Shown here piece by piece: positions 35,501-43,532 of a DNA stretch of 64,000 nt. The stretch lies in NCBI GenBank assembly GCA_934176955.1, contig CAKPOS010000008.1, positions 1 to 64,000 of the forward strand, in the 5' to 3' direction. How positions within the stretch are numbered: the first letter of the stretch is position 1; each line of letters begins with the position of its first letter. Under the pieces are notes generated by a model, which saw nothing but the letters and a program-made list of their open reading frames with translations, had not been told where the DNA came from and ran no database searches. The position numbers and the translations under genes were made by a program. Source of the stretch: an uncultured Bacilli bacterium. GTDB lineage: Bacteria > Bacillota_I > Bacilli_A > RF39 > UBA660.

Positions 35501-36275
35501 ATCTAGTAATTAATTGGTTTTTTGATGAATCTAATGTTGTTGGCTCTCCTGGTCTTAATTTTTCATAAATTTCAATTAAGGCTTCATCTGTATTTTTGGT
35601 TGTATCTTTTTCGATTGTATTTTTTAGATAAGTATTGTTATCAAATACGGATAAAATTTCTTCATCACTAGAAAGTCCAAATGCTCTTAAAAGAGTTGTT
35701 ATTGGTACTTTTCTTGTTCTATCAATTCTTACATAGATAACATCTTTAGAATCGGTTTCATATTCTAACCATGTTCCTCTTGTTGGGATAACCTTTGCAG
35801 CATACACAGGTTTTCCATTTTTATCAATTTCCTTTGAGTAATATACGCTTGGTGATCTTACTAATTGAGATACAATTACTCTTTCAGCACCATTGATAAT
35901 GAATGTACCACTATCCGTCATCAAAGGCATATCACCTAAGAATATTTCTTGTTCTTTTACTTCACCTGTTTCGTTGTTAAATAATCTTGTTTGTACTTTT
36001 AAAGGTGATGCGTAAGTAATTTGTCTGTCTTTGCATTCTTTTAAAGAATATCTCGGCGTATCAAATTCATAATCGCCAAATTCTAATGATAGACTTCCTG
36101 AAAAACTTTCAATTGGAAATAAATCTTCGAATACTTCTTTAATTCCTTTTTTTACGAACCATTGATATGATTCTTTTTGAATTTGTAATAAATTATCAAG
36201 TTCTAATGAATTTTTGATCATAGAGAAATTTCTTCTTTTTCTATAATCTCCACTTTGCTTTAATTTATAAGCCAT
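32592..36275 (-). CDS. rpoB: RNA polymerase subunit beta
   Basis: The 1227 residues contain all conserved beta-subunit blocks, such as GLSRDRAGMEVRDVNPSHYG and KMSGRHGNKGV. The rifampicin pocket reads SSQLSQFMDQVNPIAELTHK then RRLSALGPGGL, with the usual Ser, His and Ser at the classic resistance positions, so no resistance change is seen there. The last 85 residues, after FKELEMTDDEE, are an extremely acidic, repetitive tail ending DEKIGGEF. The GGGGTGA site before the ATG and a promoter 70-100 bases upstream show that rpoBC is transcribed separately from the preceding operon as well. Confidence 0.99.
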   Translation of the reverse strand: MAYKLKQSGDYRKRRNFSMIKNSLELDNLLQIQKESYQWFVKKGIKEVFEDLFPIESFSGSLSLEFGDYEFDTPRYSLKECKDRQITYASPLKVQTRLFNNETGEVKEQEIFLGDMPLMTDSGTFIINGAERVIVSQLVRSPSVYYSKEIDKNGKPVYAAKVIPTRGTWLEYETDSKDVIYVRIDRTRKVPITTLLRAFGLSSDEEILSVFDNNTYLKNTIEKDTTKNTDEALIEIYEKLRPGEPTTLDSSKNQLITRFFDNFRYDLAKVGRYKFNKRLNITDRLLNNTLAQDIIVDGETIFTEGTKITKEVYSKLQEILKNGYGREEVKVNEELDNHNIVQVLYVHPEKFPDKKVKLMGNDQTLDTRTLTISDVYASISYYLNLLDGVGHDDEIDHLGNRRVRQVGELLQNQLKIGLSRMERVVRERMTTQDIETVTPKTLINIRPVTAVIKEFFGSSQLSQFMDQVNPIAELTHKRRLSALGPGGLSRDRAGMEVRDVNPSHYGRICPIESPEGQNIGLITSLASYAKIDEYGFIQTPYRKVENKKLTDKVEYLTANEEQDFYISQATVNVNDDMEITDATVAGRFNGENVIIPAEQVDYIDVSPQQVVSVTTSLIPFLEHDDATRALMGANMQRQALPLLTTEAPYVGTGVEYVAARDSGAVVVSKADGVVDYVDAKKIIVKNAKGTDTYELSTFERSNQGETANHRPIVRKGDKIRRGQIIADGPSTDKGELALGKNMTIAFMTFNGYNFEDAVIMNERLVKEDVYTSLHIEDYETQCRDTKLGPEEITRDIPNVSEDARKNLDENGIIKIGTEVKEGDILVGKVTPKGMADLTSEEKLLHAIFGEKTREVRNSSLTVPHGGEGIVHDVKVYTKEDNEDLPSGVSKVVRVYIIQKRKIQVGDKMSGRHGNKGVISLILPSEDMPYLPDGTPIDIMLNPQGVPSRMNIGQILELHMGMACKKLGVHVATPVLDGASTEDVKAMMKEAGMDEDGKTVLYDGRTGEPFDHRISVGVMYFVKLHHMVDDKLHARSTGPYSLVTQQPLGGKAQFGGQRFGEMEIWALEAYGASHVLQEILTYKSDDVVGRVKVYESIVKGTPLPNPGIPEAFRVLIKEFQALGLNISVIDNNDEVVGFKELEMTDDEEEDDTPSIEEVKDNKNTPSIENELESEDSLEDEFEDVEDEEESFDEEENNEDEDYEELEEVETDFDEDFENNLDEKIGGEF

Positions 36276-36319
36276 TATTTTTTCACCCCTATGCCATTAT
36301 TTTTTCGCTCTTCCACGTC

Positions 36320-36374
36320 AAAAAAAGATGCGTTTCCAATATATAATGTTAGCATCTCTCTTAATAAAAGTCAA
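36320..36374 (-). promoter_or_regulatory. rpoBC promoter nested in an upstream terminator
   Basis: Minus-strand TTGACT (36369-36374), 17-base spacer, TAACAT (36346-36351). The stem AGATGC/GCATCT (36326-36331 with 36352-36357) followed by a T run (36320-36326) is a terminator whose left arm lies in the promoter spacer and whose loop holds the -10. Read-through RNA from the upstream genes would fold it; RNA started here would lack the left arm. Confidence 0.65.
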
Positions 36375-36423
36375 TGGAAAAATCCACTTTTTCTGAACTT
36401 TTCCATTACTCTATCGAAACCTT

Positions 36424-36696
36424 TTATTTATTATTTTCTTCTATTCCTTCTCGTAATAAATTTAAAAATTTTTTAGCCAAACTTTGATTTAACTCTTCGT
36501 CAAGTTCTTCAACAATTGTTTTATCATTTTCGTTTTTTAATTCCACTATTTTTAATTCTTCCATATTTGGTTCTTCATCTTCATCTACTGGTGCTAATAA
36601 ACAATAGTTTTTATTATCTTCTGATAACATTTTCAAAATAGTATATTCTGTATTATCTTCTAGTGTAATAATATCATATAATTCTATTTTTTTCAT
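36424..36696 (-). CDS. DUF1292 (YrzB-like) protein
   Basis: A 90-residue acidic protein with the DUF1292 pattern: DIITLEDNTEYTILKML, CLLAPVDEDEEPNMEELKIVEL. Family members such as YrzB of Bacillus usually sit beside yrrK/udk genes and have no known role. Here the gene overlaps the 36693 membrane-protein gene by 4 bases, which is an unusual location inside the rplJL-rpoBC cluster. Confidence 0.8.
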   Translation of the reverse strand: MKKIELYDIITLEDNTEYTILKMLSEDNKNYCLLAPVDEDEEPNMEELKIVELKNENDKTIVEELDEELNQSLAKKFLNLLREGIEENNK

Positions 36697-38558
36697 CTTG
36701 ATAATCCTTTCGTCTTCTCTAAATTAACATCGTTGATATTATACCAACCTTCTTCGATTGCTTCTAATTGTTCTTTTGTTATTTTCTCGGTATTTCCATA
36801 ACTTGAAAGATATTTATCTTTGTTTGCGGTTAATACTGTTACAATTTCTCCACCATTATTTATCATTTGTTGAATATCTTGATTAGCATTTTCGTTATAA
36901 GCATATTTTCGAACAATACCTTGACCGTTAGCGATTCCTACTCCTAATACAATTCTTTTTGCAGCATCATCAACTGTTGGAACATGAGAATTTTCTTGAA
37001 AATATGCATCAAAGACGTTGCTATGTGCAGTACCATTAACTACTACTTCGCTGCCTATTTGAATTGAATTTTCATCAAAAATATCAAATTTATTTTCTTT
37101 ATGTTGAGTATATGGTGCTATCACATCATCTAAATATATTAAATTTGAGAAATTATTTTCTGCTGTATGATTATCTTTACTTTCATGATTATTTTGAAAT
37201 TGAACTTCTTCATTAGATTTTGACTCTGGATAATATATTGTATTATTATTACTATGAATCATCTGAACATCAGCATCATCTAAATTATTTACATTATTTT
37301 CTAGTGCTTGAACATCTTTTGTGTTAGTTATTTTTTTCATAATTGATGGGCTTTCAGCACATATTAAAACTAAAGTAACGGCAACCGTTGATATTTGTGT
37401 TATTATTTTTTTAAAAATATTTTTTTTAGGTTTTCTAGCTGATTTAACTTCCTGACTTTTTTTGCTTTTTTCTTCATCTTTATTTTCTTCTGTTAAATTC
37501 AATTTATTTAAATCAAATGAAATTTCTGAATCCTCATTTAAATTTCCATTTTCTGATTTTGTTTCTTGTTTTTCCACTTTAAAACCAAATTCTTTAGAAG
37601 GGGTAAGATTTGGTATTTCTTTTAAATTTTCTTCATGTGTTTTTTGAGCTTGATTTTTAACCTCTTTTTGTTCTAATTGATTCTGAGATAATGTTTGAAA
37701 GATGGCTTTTATATTTTTTTTATGTACTTCATTTGCTTCTTCTTGTATATTAGCAGCATTTTCTAGATTTTTTTGAAAGATTTTTTTAAATTCATCTACC
37801 ATATTTTCATCATTGGTAGAACTTGGAATATCATTTTTTTTGTTTAAGGAATCATTACCTTCTTTATCAAAACTAAAAATTGGTTTTGTTAACCTATCTT
37901 CTTCTTGATTCATTTCTATTTTTTGTTCTTGATTATGATTTTTTTCTTTATCGTCTGATAAAACAATTGGTTCTCCTCTAGATGCTAATAAATTAGCTAT
38001 TTGTTCTATTTCATTTGCTGCTTCATAAAAATCATCTGGCAAATTTTGTTCTTTTTCATCTTTATATGTTTCTAATATACTTAATAGTTCACTATATCTT
38101 TTTTTTAAATCTTCTGTTGGTATAGTTTTTATATTAGAGTTAAATGCGTTGTTTTTTTGATTATTTTCAGCATGATTTTCCACATGTTGAAGAATACCAT
38201 TAGCACTTTCTATTCGTTTCTGTACTTGATTTAAATTAATAGTTTGTAAATTATTGATTTTTTGACAACTTTCCTCTATAATTTTCAATTCTTTTTCAAT
38301 ATTTTTAATCGTTACTTCTCTTAATATACTGCTAGTATCTTCTTTAGTATATTGATTTTTTGATGGATTATTATCTAAAGAGTTTCTTTCTACACTCCAA
38401 TCATAAAGTTCTTTTGAAAGATTAGTAATGTCACGATTAGACAATTGAGTTAATAATTCTTTAAGTAAATTACTAATGGTTTCTATATGCTCATTATTTA
38501 TTTCTTTATGTTCATTAGCTGGATAACCTAAGTTTTCTTCTTCAAAAAAATCTTTCAT
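36693..38558 (-). CDS. single-pass membrane protein of unknown function
   Basis: A 621-residue protein I do not recognise. Residues 1-385 are highly charged, Asn/Glu/Lys-rich and partly coiled-coil, with no signal peptide; a basic patch (ARKPKKNIFKKIITQ) leads to one membrane helix (ISTVAVTLVLICAE) near residue 395; the last 200 residues would lie outside the cell and contain a compact end (ENSIQIGSEVVVNGTAHSN, YGNTEKITKEQLEAIEEGWY). The ATG at 38558 is chosen because GAGGTG precedes it; an upstream GTG lies within that site. The gene has its own promoter after the rplL terminator and overlaps the DUF1292 gene. Bacillus has an rRNA methyltransferase gene at this position instead. Confidence 0.8.
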   Translation of the reverse strand: MKDFFEEENLGYPANEHKEINNEHIETISNLLKELLTQLSNRDITNLSKELYDWSVERNSLDNNPSKNQYTKEDTSSILREVTIKNIEKELKIIEESCQKINNLQTINLNQVQKRIESANGILQHVENHAENNQKNNAFNSNIKTIPTEDLKKRYSELLSILETYKDEKEQNLPDDFYEAANEIEQIANLLASRGEPIVLSDDKEKNHNQEQKIEMNQEEDRLTKPIFSFDKEGNDSLNKKNDIPSSTNDENMVDEFKKIFQKNLENAANIQEEANEVHKKNIKAIFQTLSQNQLEQKEVKNQAQKTHEENLKEIPNLTPSKEFGFKVEKQETKSENGNLNEDSEISFDLNKLNLTEENKDEEKSKKSQEVKSARKPKKNIFKKIITQISTVAVTLVLICAESPSIMKKITNTKDVQALENNVNNLDDADVQMIHSNNNTIYYPESKSNEEVQFQNNHESKDNHTAENNFSNLIYLDDVIAPYTQHKENKFDIFDENSIQIGSEVVVNGTAHSNVFDAYFQENSHVPTVDDAAKRIVLGVGIANGQGIVRKYAYNENANQDIQQMINNGGEIVTVLTANKDKYLSSYGNTEKITKEQLEAIEEGWYNINDVNLEKTKGLSR

Positions 38559-38579
38559 CGTATTCACCTCATGATAATA

Positions 38580-38608
38580 ATTTTAGCATAAAGTTTAAAT
38601 TTATTCAA
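38580..38608 (-). promoter_or_regulatory. promoter of the 36693 membrane-protein gene
   Basis: Minus-strand TTGAAT (38603-38608), 17-base spacer ending TATGC, TAAAAT (38580-38585): an extended -10 promoter. Confidence 0.65.
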
Positions 38609-38682
38609 TTGTTCTTTTTTTAGTTTACATTAATTTCAGTCTATAATATTGGTTTTATGTAAAGAAAATATTCAAATATTTC

Positions 38683-38714
38683 AAAAAAAAAAAAAAAAAA
38701 TCGGTTTCCCGATT
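38683..38714 (-). terminator. rplJL terminator
   Basis: Stem AATCGG/CCGATT with a GAAA tetraloop (38699-38714) followed by 18 consecutive T on the minus strand. A very strong intrinsic terminator. Confidence 0.95.
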
Positions 38715-38728
38715 AATTTTTAAAATTA

Positions 38729-39097
38729 CTATTGTAATTCTACTGAAGCTCCAGCTTCTTCTAATTGAGCTTTTAATGCGTCTGCTTCTTCTTTTGCTAC
38801 GCCTTCTTTAATTGCTCCACCATTATCAGCAATTTCTTTTGCTTCTTTTAATCCTAATCCAGTTACTTCTTTAATAATTTTGATTACTGGTAATTTGTTT
38901 GCTCCTGCTGATGTTAATACAACATTAACTTTAGAAGGACCAGTTTCTTCAGCTGCTGAAGCTGGTGCTGCTGCTACTGCTACTGCACTTGGATCTACTC
39001 CAAATTCCTCCTTCATTGCATCTACTAATTCTTTAATTTCAAGAATTGTCATTTCTTTTAATGAATTAATGAATTCATCTTTTGTTAATTTTGCCAT
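38729..39097 (-). CDS. rplL: 50S ribosomal protein L7/L12
   Basis: Stalk protein that recruits translational GTPases. The 122 residues show the N-terminal dimer helix (KLTKDEFINSLKEMTILEIKELVDAM), an Ala-rich hinge (AVAVAAAPASAAEE) and the C-terminal domain (VNVVLTSAGANKLPVIKIIKEVTGLGLKEAKEIADN). Lies 27 bases after rplJ and ends before a strong terminator. Confidence 0.99.
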   Translation of the reverse strand: MAKLTKDEFINSLKEMTILEIKELVDAMKEEFGVDPSAVAVAAAPASAAEETGPSKVNVVLTSAGANKLPVIKIIKEVTGLGLKEAKEIADNGGAIKEGVAKEEADALKAQLEEAGASVELQ

Positions 39098-39124
39098 TAT
39101 AAATTCCTCCTTATATATTTATTA

Positions 39125-39619
39125 TTAATTTTCTTCTTTTTCTTTTGAATATAAATCTAGACAGATAGATAAGTCTCTTACTGTACCCATTAATCCACCT
39201 GCTAACATTGTTAATAATCCTTCTCTTGATGGGATTGCAGCATAAGAATTTAATTCTTCTATATTTGCAACTTTTCCTTCTACTACTCCAGCTTTTAATT
39301 CTAAAGCTTCATGCTTTTTTGCAAATTCACTAATAATTTTTACTGGGGCAAGTTCATCACTAGAGAATGAAATTGCGGTTGGTCCTTCTAGATAATTATC
39401 TAATTCTAGACCACTATCTGCAATTGCTCTTTTTGCTAAAGTGTTTTTATACACTTTATAGTCAGATCCTGATTCTCTTAAACTTCTTCTTAATTCAGTT
39501 ACTTCTGATACTTTTAGTCCACGAGGATCGAATAAAACGATTGATTTTGCATTTGCAAATTTTTCTTTAATTTCGTCTATAACAACTTGTTTTTGTTCTA
39601 GAATTTTAGCATTTGCCAT
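39125..39619 (-). CDS. rplJ: 50S ribosomal protein L10
   Basis: Base of the ribosomal stalk; binds 23S rRNA and L7/L12 dimers. The 164 residues contain KQVVIDEIKEKFANAKSIVL, LRRSLRESGSDYKVYKNTLAKRAI and a helical C-terminal tail that binds L12. Its mRNA leader (39640-39775) has the L10-binding layout, so L10 probably controls its own operon. Confidence 0.98.
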   Translation of the reverse strand: MANAKILEQKQVVIDEIKEKFANAKSIVLFDPRGLKVSEVTELRRSLRESGSDYKVYKNTLAKRAIADSGLELDNYLEGPTAISFSSDELAPVKIISEFAKKHEALELKAGVVEGKVANIEELNSYAAIPSREGLLTMLAGGLMGTVRDLSICLDLYSKEKEEN

Positions 39620-39639
39620 CTAATAACAACTCCTTTCTG

Positions 39640-39775
39640 TTCTTTATGCCTTAAAAAAATCTCTCAGAAACAATATTCCCGAGAGATAAAAAGATTTTTC
39701 TACTTTATTCCTCGGTAAGATGATTAAACACTTTATGTGTCCTTACTGTCTTGGGCATAAATTTCTGATTACGCG
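39640..39775 (-). ncRNA. L10 leader (ribosomal protein autoregulation)
   Basis: The rplJL 5' leader holds the GACAGTAAGGACACATAAAG segment, complementary arms around ACACTTTAT, and ATCATCTTACCGAGG, the layout of the Bacillota L10 leader. It ends in a hairpin (AATCTCTC-type arms at 39658-39666 and 39678-39686) with a following T run that can act as an attenuator. Binding of L10(L12)4 would favour termination. Confidence 0.8.
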
Positions 39776-39779
39776 TTAT

Positions 39780-39808
39780 ATTATATAATACTTAAAATTA
39801 TTTGTCAA
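39780..39808 (-). promoter_or_regulatory. rplJL promoter
   Basis: Minus-strand TTGACA (39803-39808), 17-base spacer ending AAGTATTA, TATAAT (39780-39785). The -35 lies within the last codons of rplA. Confidence 0.85.
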
Positions 39809-40493
39809 CACTTGTTAAATCAATCTTTATTCCAGGTCCCATAGTAGATGAAATAGAAATATTTTTAACATAGTTTCCTTTAGCAGTTGATGGTTTTGAT
39901 TTAAGTATTACATCGATGAATGCTTTTAAATTTTCTACTAATTTTGCATCTTCGAAACTAGTTTTTCCGAAAATACCATGAACATTTCCGTAACTATCTG
40001 TTCTATAGTTTACTTTTCCTTTTTTTGTTTCTTCTATTGCTTTTTTTACATCAGTTGTAACTGTACCAGTTTTAGGGTTAGGCATTAATCCTTTTGGTCC
40101 TAATAATTTACCAATTTTACCTAATTGAGGCATCATTTCTGGAGTGGCAATGATAACATCAAAGTCAAACCAATTTTCTTTAGCAATTTTGTCAATCATG
40201 TCTACATCTCCTACATAATCTGCTCCCGCAGCAGTAGCAGCTTTAGCTTGGTCTCCTTTTGCTAATACTAAGATTTTCTTTGTTTTACCTGTTCCGTGTG
40301 GTAATACAACAGCGCCTCTTAATTGTTGGTCAGCTTTTTTTACATCTAAGTTTAAGTTCATTGCTACTTCTAGTGTTTCATCAAATTTAGAATTTGATGT
40401 TTTTTTCACTAAAGAAATAGCTTCTTCAATAGAATAACTTTTATTTTTATCAACTTGTTCTAAGTTAGCAACGTATCTCTTGCTCTTTTTCAT
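39798..40493 (-). CDS. rplA: 50S ribosomal protein L1
   Basis: Binds 23S rRNA at the exit-side stalk and represses its own mRNA. The 231 residues contain NPKTGTVTTDVKKAIEE, GPKGLMPNPKTGT and SSTMGPGIKIDLTSV at the end. Follows rplK by about 75 bases with a hairpin between them; the rplJL promoter overlaps its end. Confidence 0.99.
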   Translation of the reverse strand: MKKSKRYVANLEQVDKNKSYSIEEAISLVKKTSNSKFDETLEVAMNLNLDVKKADQQLRGAVVLPHGTGKTKKILVLAKGDQAKAATAAGADYVGDVDMIDKIAKENWFDFDVIIATPEMMPQLGKIGKLLGPKGLMPNPKTGTVTTDVKKAIEETKKGKVNYRTDSYGNVHGIFGKTSFEDAKLVENLKAFIDVILKSKPSTAKGNYVKNISISSTMGPGIKIDLTSVDK

Positions 40494-40539
40494 TTTTTTA
40501 CCTCCTTTGTGGTTCGTGCGGACTTTAATCCTTCCACTT

Positions 40540-40557
40540 AATAGGGATTCCCCTATT
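40540..40557 (-). promoter_or_regulatory. hairpin between rplK and rplA
   Basis: Perfect 7-bp stem AATAGGG/CCCTATT with an ATTC-type loop just after the rplK stop. No T run follows, so it is more likely an RNA-processing or L1-binding structure than a terminator. Confidence 0.4.
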
Positions 40558-40567
40558 CTAGGAATTA

Positions 40568-40987
40568 TTAATCTTTGATTTCGATTCCCATGTTACGAGC
40601 AGTTCCTTCTACAATTTTCATTGCAGATTCAACATCGTAAGCATTTAAATCTGGCATTTTAGTTTCAGCAACTTCTTTTAATTGGTCACGAGTAATTGTT
40701 GCAACAGTTTCTCCTTTTGTTGTTCCTTTTGCAACTTTAGCAACCTTTTTAAGTAAGAATGGTGCTGGTGGAGTTTTTAATACTAAATCGAAACTTCTAT
40801 CGTCATAGATAGTGATTTCAACTGGTAATACATCTCCCATTTTGTCTTTTGATAAGTCATTAAATTTTGTACAAAACTCTTGTAAATTAATTCCTGCAGG
40901 TCCTAATACTGTTCCAACTGGTGGAGCAGGTGTAGCACGTCCAGCAGGGATTTGTAATTTAATTTTCTTCGTAATTTCTTTTGCCAC
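40568..40987 (-). CDS. rplK: 50S ribosomal protein L11
   Basis: Part of the GTPase-associated centre. The 139 residues open AKEITKKIKLQIPAGRATPA and have GTVLGPAGINLQEFC and GTARNMGIEIKD at the end. The start is a GTG at 40987, fixed by AGGAGGTG eight bases upstream; a further GTG at 40996 falls within that site. Has its own promoter behind nusG. Confidence 0.97.
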   Translation of the reverse strand: MAKEITKKIKLQIPAGRATPAPPVGTVLGPAGINLQEFCTKFNDLSKDKMGDVLPVEITIYDDRSFDLVLKTPPAPFLLKKVAKVAKGTTKGETVATITRDQLKEVAETKMPDLNAYDVESAMKIVEGTARNMGIEIKD

Positions 40988-41129
40988 GAAAAACACCTCC
41001 TAATTAAATTTGTTATTTTTTCGCGAGTGGTTCAAACGGGTGGAAAAGTTAGATTCGGTAAGTGTCCGCCTCTTCTTTTTTACTTTTCTCTCCTTCCACT
41101 TATTAAACCTAATACTTGCTGCGGTTATA

Positions 41130-41158
41130 ATCATAACATACTTTTTTTTGATTTTCAA
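41130..41158 (-). promoter_or_regulatory. rplKA promoter
   Basis: Minus-strand TTGAAA (41153-41158), 17-base spacer, TATGAT (41130-41135). The leader of about 130 bases before rplK shows GC-richer arms but no hairpin I can assign. Confidence 0.65.
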
Positions 41159-41200
41159 CTATTTATTTGCTTTTATTTCAGTAAATACAAGCATTTGTTG

Positions 41201-41737
41201 CTAGTCTATACTAGAAATTTCAGATAAATCGACTTCTACTTTAGTCACTTGGCCGAATAAATCAACATTAACATTTAATTTTTGAGTCTTCATGTCAACA
41301 CTTTCGATAGTACCTTCCATATCTTTGAATGGTCCTTCTAAGATACGTACTTTTTTCCCAGGTTCTAATTCTTTAGAAGCATCTATTCTACTTAAGCCCA
41401 TCTTACCTAGAATGTCATCTACTTCATTTGGTAATAATGGAATTGGTTTTGCTCCCTTTCCTGATGAGCCGATAAATCCAGTTACTCCTTGCGTATTTCT
41501 TACGATGTACCAAGCTTCATCTGACATTACCATTTCTACTAAAACGTATCCTGGTAACATCTTTTTTACTTTTTCTTTTCTTACTCCATCTTTTACTTCA
41601 ACGATTTTTTGTTCTGGAACAACGACACGATAAATATTCTTGTGAAGTTCCATAGAGTTAATCATCATTTCTAATTTTTCTTTTACTTTATATTCATAGC
41701 CAGTTACTGTTGTTACTACATACCATTCTTTTTTCAT
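41201..41737 (-). CDS. nusG: transcription termination/antitermination protein NusG
   Basis: Elongation factor linking RNA polymerase to ribosomes. The 178 residues have the NGN domain (KKEWYVVTTVTGYEYKVKE, KMLPGYVLVEMVMSDEAWYIV) and the KOW domain (LEPGKKVRILEGPFKDMEGTIES). The ATG overlaps the secE stop. Confidence 0.98.
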   Translation of the reverse strand: MKKEWYVVTTVTGYEYKVKEKLEMMINSMELHKNIYRVVVPEQKIVEVKDGVRKEKVKKMLPGYVLVEMVMSDEAWYIVRNTQGVTGFIGSSGKGAKPIPLLPNEVDDILGKMGLSRIDASKELEPGKKVRILEGPFKDMEGTIESVDMKTQKLNVNVDLFGQVTKVEVDLSEISSID

Positions 41738-41928
41738 TATGCCTTCACACTCCTTAATAGAGATACTAATAGGTCAATTACATAAAAATATGCACCTAAT
41801 GCTACCATAAAACTTACTGTTGTTAAGGAGTATTTTACTAAATCTTTTCCATTTGTCCAACGAATACGTTTGATTTCTTTTTTTACTCCTTTAAAATAAT
41901 TTTTGATTCCATTGATTATTTTTTTCAT
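41737..41928 (-). CDS. secE: preprotein translocase subunit SecE
   Basis: A 63-residue single-span membrane protein that clamps SecY. It reads FKGVKKEIKRIRWTNGKDLV, then one membrane helix (FMVALGAYFYVIDLLVSLL). The start at 41928 follows AAGGAGG at good spacing; longer readings upstream pass through the leader hairpin. rpmG, which often precedes secE, is not present here. Confidence 0.95.
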   Translation of the reverse strand: MKKIINGIKNYFKGVKKEIKRIRWTNGKDLVKYSLTTVSFMVALGAYFYVIDLLVSLLRSVKA

Positions 41929-41986
41929 TATAATCCTCCTTAAATCTTGTATTTGACTAAAATAAAAACACCTTCGTGTTGGTATA

Positions 41987-42015
41987 AATATAGCACTAGT
42001 AAGTGTTTTTGTCAA
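41987..42015 (-). promoter_or_regulatory. secE-nusG promoter
   Basis: Minus-strand TTGACA (42010-42015), 17-base spacer, TATATT (41987-41992). A short stem AACAC/GTGTT with a T-rich tail (around 41966-41980) lies in the leader and could be a weak attenuator. Confidence 0.75.
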
Positions 42016-42216
42016 TTCTATATAACCTATTTTAATGACCTATTTTGAAAAAATACTTATATTTTCTTTTTCTTTATATAAGAAGTAAGATAAGGATAAG
42101 TATTATTTGTTTTGTATTGGTAATAATATTATCGATTAAGTTAATATTTTGTTCTAATTATTTTTGATGAGAAAAAGTATGTTTATAATGATTTTATTGA
42201 TTTAGGAGTTGGTGAT

Positions 42217-42552
42217 ATGGATTTTGGAGATAAAGTGAAATTGTTAAGGAAGAAACATGATTTATCTCAAGAGAATTTGGCAGCTATTTTAAAAATTAAT
42301 CGGAATTGTTTATCTAGAATTGAGACTGGTAAATCAGAACCTTCTTTATCGGTAATTCGTGATATTGCAGAATTTTTTAATGTTGATGTTGCTAGTTTGA
42401 TGGATATTCAGAAAGAGAAGTTAGATACTAAGGATAAGATTAAAAAAATAGTAGATGGTTGTCAGTATTTGATGGATAATGATTTAGATTTTTTGGTTCG
42501 TATCATTTCTGTAATGAGAGAAGAATATGTAAAACATAGTGAAGAAGAATAA
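42217..42552 (+). CDS. XRE-family transcriptional regulator
   Basis: A 111-residue repressor-like protein. Residues 4-60 are a classic helix-turn-helix: KVKLLRKKHDLSQENLAAIL, NRNCLSRIETGKSEPSLSVI, then EFFNVDVASLMD. The C-terminal 45 residues are helical and may form a dimer. It has a terminator directly behind it and is a single-gene unit; its target is unknown. The leader contains two half-sites of the dispersed AAGTATT element. Confidence 0.92.
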   Translation: MDFGDKVKLLRKKHDLSQENLAAILKINRNCLSRIETGKSEPSLSVIRDIAEFFNVDVASLMDIQKEKLDTKDKIKKIVDGCQYLMDNDLDFLVRIISVMREEYVKHSEEE

Positions 42553-42600
42553 AAAGAAAGTTTTAAATAAGTATTTTACGTTTAATATATATATTGTAAA

Positions 42601-42624
42601 GCAATACGAGATGTATTGTTTTTT
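42601..42624 (+). terminator. terminator after the XRE gene
   Basis: Stem CAATAC/GTATTG (42602-42607 with 42613-42618) followed by a run of T. Confidence 0.8.
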
Positions 42625-42671
42625 CTTGATTTTTTGATTATAATTTTTATAGAAAGAGAGGAAAAGAGATA

Positions 42672-43532
42672 ATGAAAGTCAGTAATCATTGGCAGGAATA
42701 CTCTTGTCTTGCTAGTGGAGATGGAGAAAAGATTGAAAAGTGGGGAAACATTATTTTAAGAAGACCTGATCCGCAAATTATTTGGAAAAAATCAAAAGAT
42801 AAGATTTGGAACGAGTGGGATGCATGGTACCATAGAAGTAATAAAGGGGGAGGAAATTGGGAATTTAAGAAATCCCTTCCTTCTGAATGGAAAATTCATT
42901 ATAAGGATTTGACTTTTAAAGTTAGTCCTACTAATTTTAAACATACTGGAATTTTTCCTGAGCAAGCTACTAATTGGGATTATGTGATGGAAAAAATCAA
43001 AACTGATGGCAGGAATGATTTTAGAGTTTTGAATTTGTTTGCTTATACAGGGTGTGCTACAATGGCTGCTTCTTTTGCTGGAGCTAGTGAAGTGGTTCAC
43101 GTTGATGCTTCTAAAGGAATGATTGAATGGGCAAAAGAGAATATGCATTTGTGTGGACTTGATGATCATAAGATTCGTTTTATTGTAGATGATGTGATTA
43201 AATTTTTGGAAAGAGAAAAGAGAAGGGGAAGAACATATCATGGAATTATTATGGATCCTCCTAGTTATGGAAGAGGGCCTAAGGGGGAAGTATGGAGATT
43301 AGAGGATAATTTACAAGAATTATTGGATAAAGTTAAAGATGTGTTAGATGATGATTTTTCTTTTCTATTAATTAATTCTTATACAACCGGTGTTTCTCCT
43401 ACTTCTTTGGACAATATCTTAAAGTTGACTTTTCCTCATACTAATATTGATACTGGAGAAATAGGATTACCAATTATTGAAAATGATTTGGTACTTCCTT
43501 GTGGAATATATGGAAGAATTACGAAAAATTAA
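42672..43532 (+). CDS. class I SAM-dependent RNA methyltransferase (COG1092-like)
   Basis: A 286-residue cytosolic methyltransferase. The SAM-binding part reads FRVLNLFAYTGCATMAASFAG, then VVHVDASKGMIEWAKENM and the catalytic GIIMDPPSYGRGPKGEVW, which is the D-P-P-[SF]-Y motif of RlmI/RlmK-type 23S rRNA methyltransferases. It lacks the usual N-terminal PUA domain of RlmI, having a short SLPSEWKIHYKDLTFKVSPT segment instead. It overlaps the pseudouridine synthase gene, so the two rRNA-modification enzymes are coupled. Confidence 0.88.
   Translation: MKVSNHWQEYSCLASGDGEKIEKWGNIILRRPDPQIIWKKSKDKIWNEWDAWYHRSNKGGGNWEFKKSLPSEWKIHYKDLTFKVSPTNFKHTGIFPEQATNWDYVMEKIKTDGRNDFRVLNLFAYTGCATMAASFAGASEVVHVDASKGMIEWAKENMHLCGLDDHKIRFIVDDVIKFLEREKRRGRTYHGIIMDPPSYGRGPKGEVWRLEDNLQELLDKVKDVLDDDFSFLLINSYTTGVSPTSLDNILKLTFPHTNIDTGEIGLPIIENDLVLPCGIYGRITKN

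Noticed and set aside
41003..41200. Small plus-strand genes in the nusG-rplK gap
   Set aside because: They lie across the rplK promoter and leader, lack binding sites and show no protein-like pattern.
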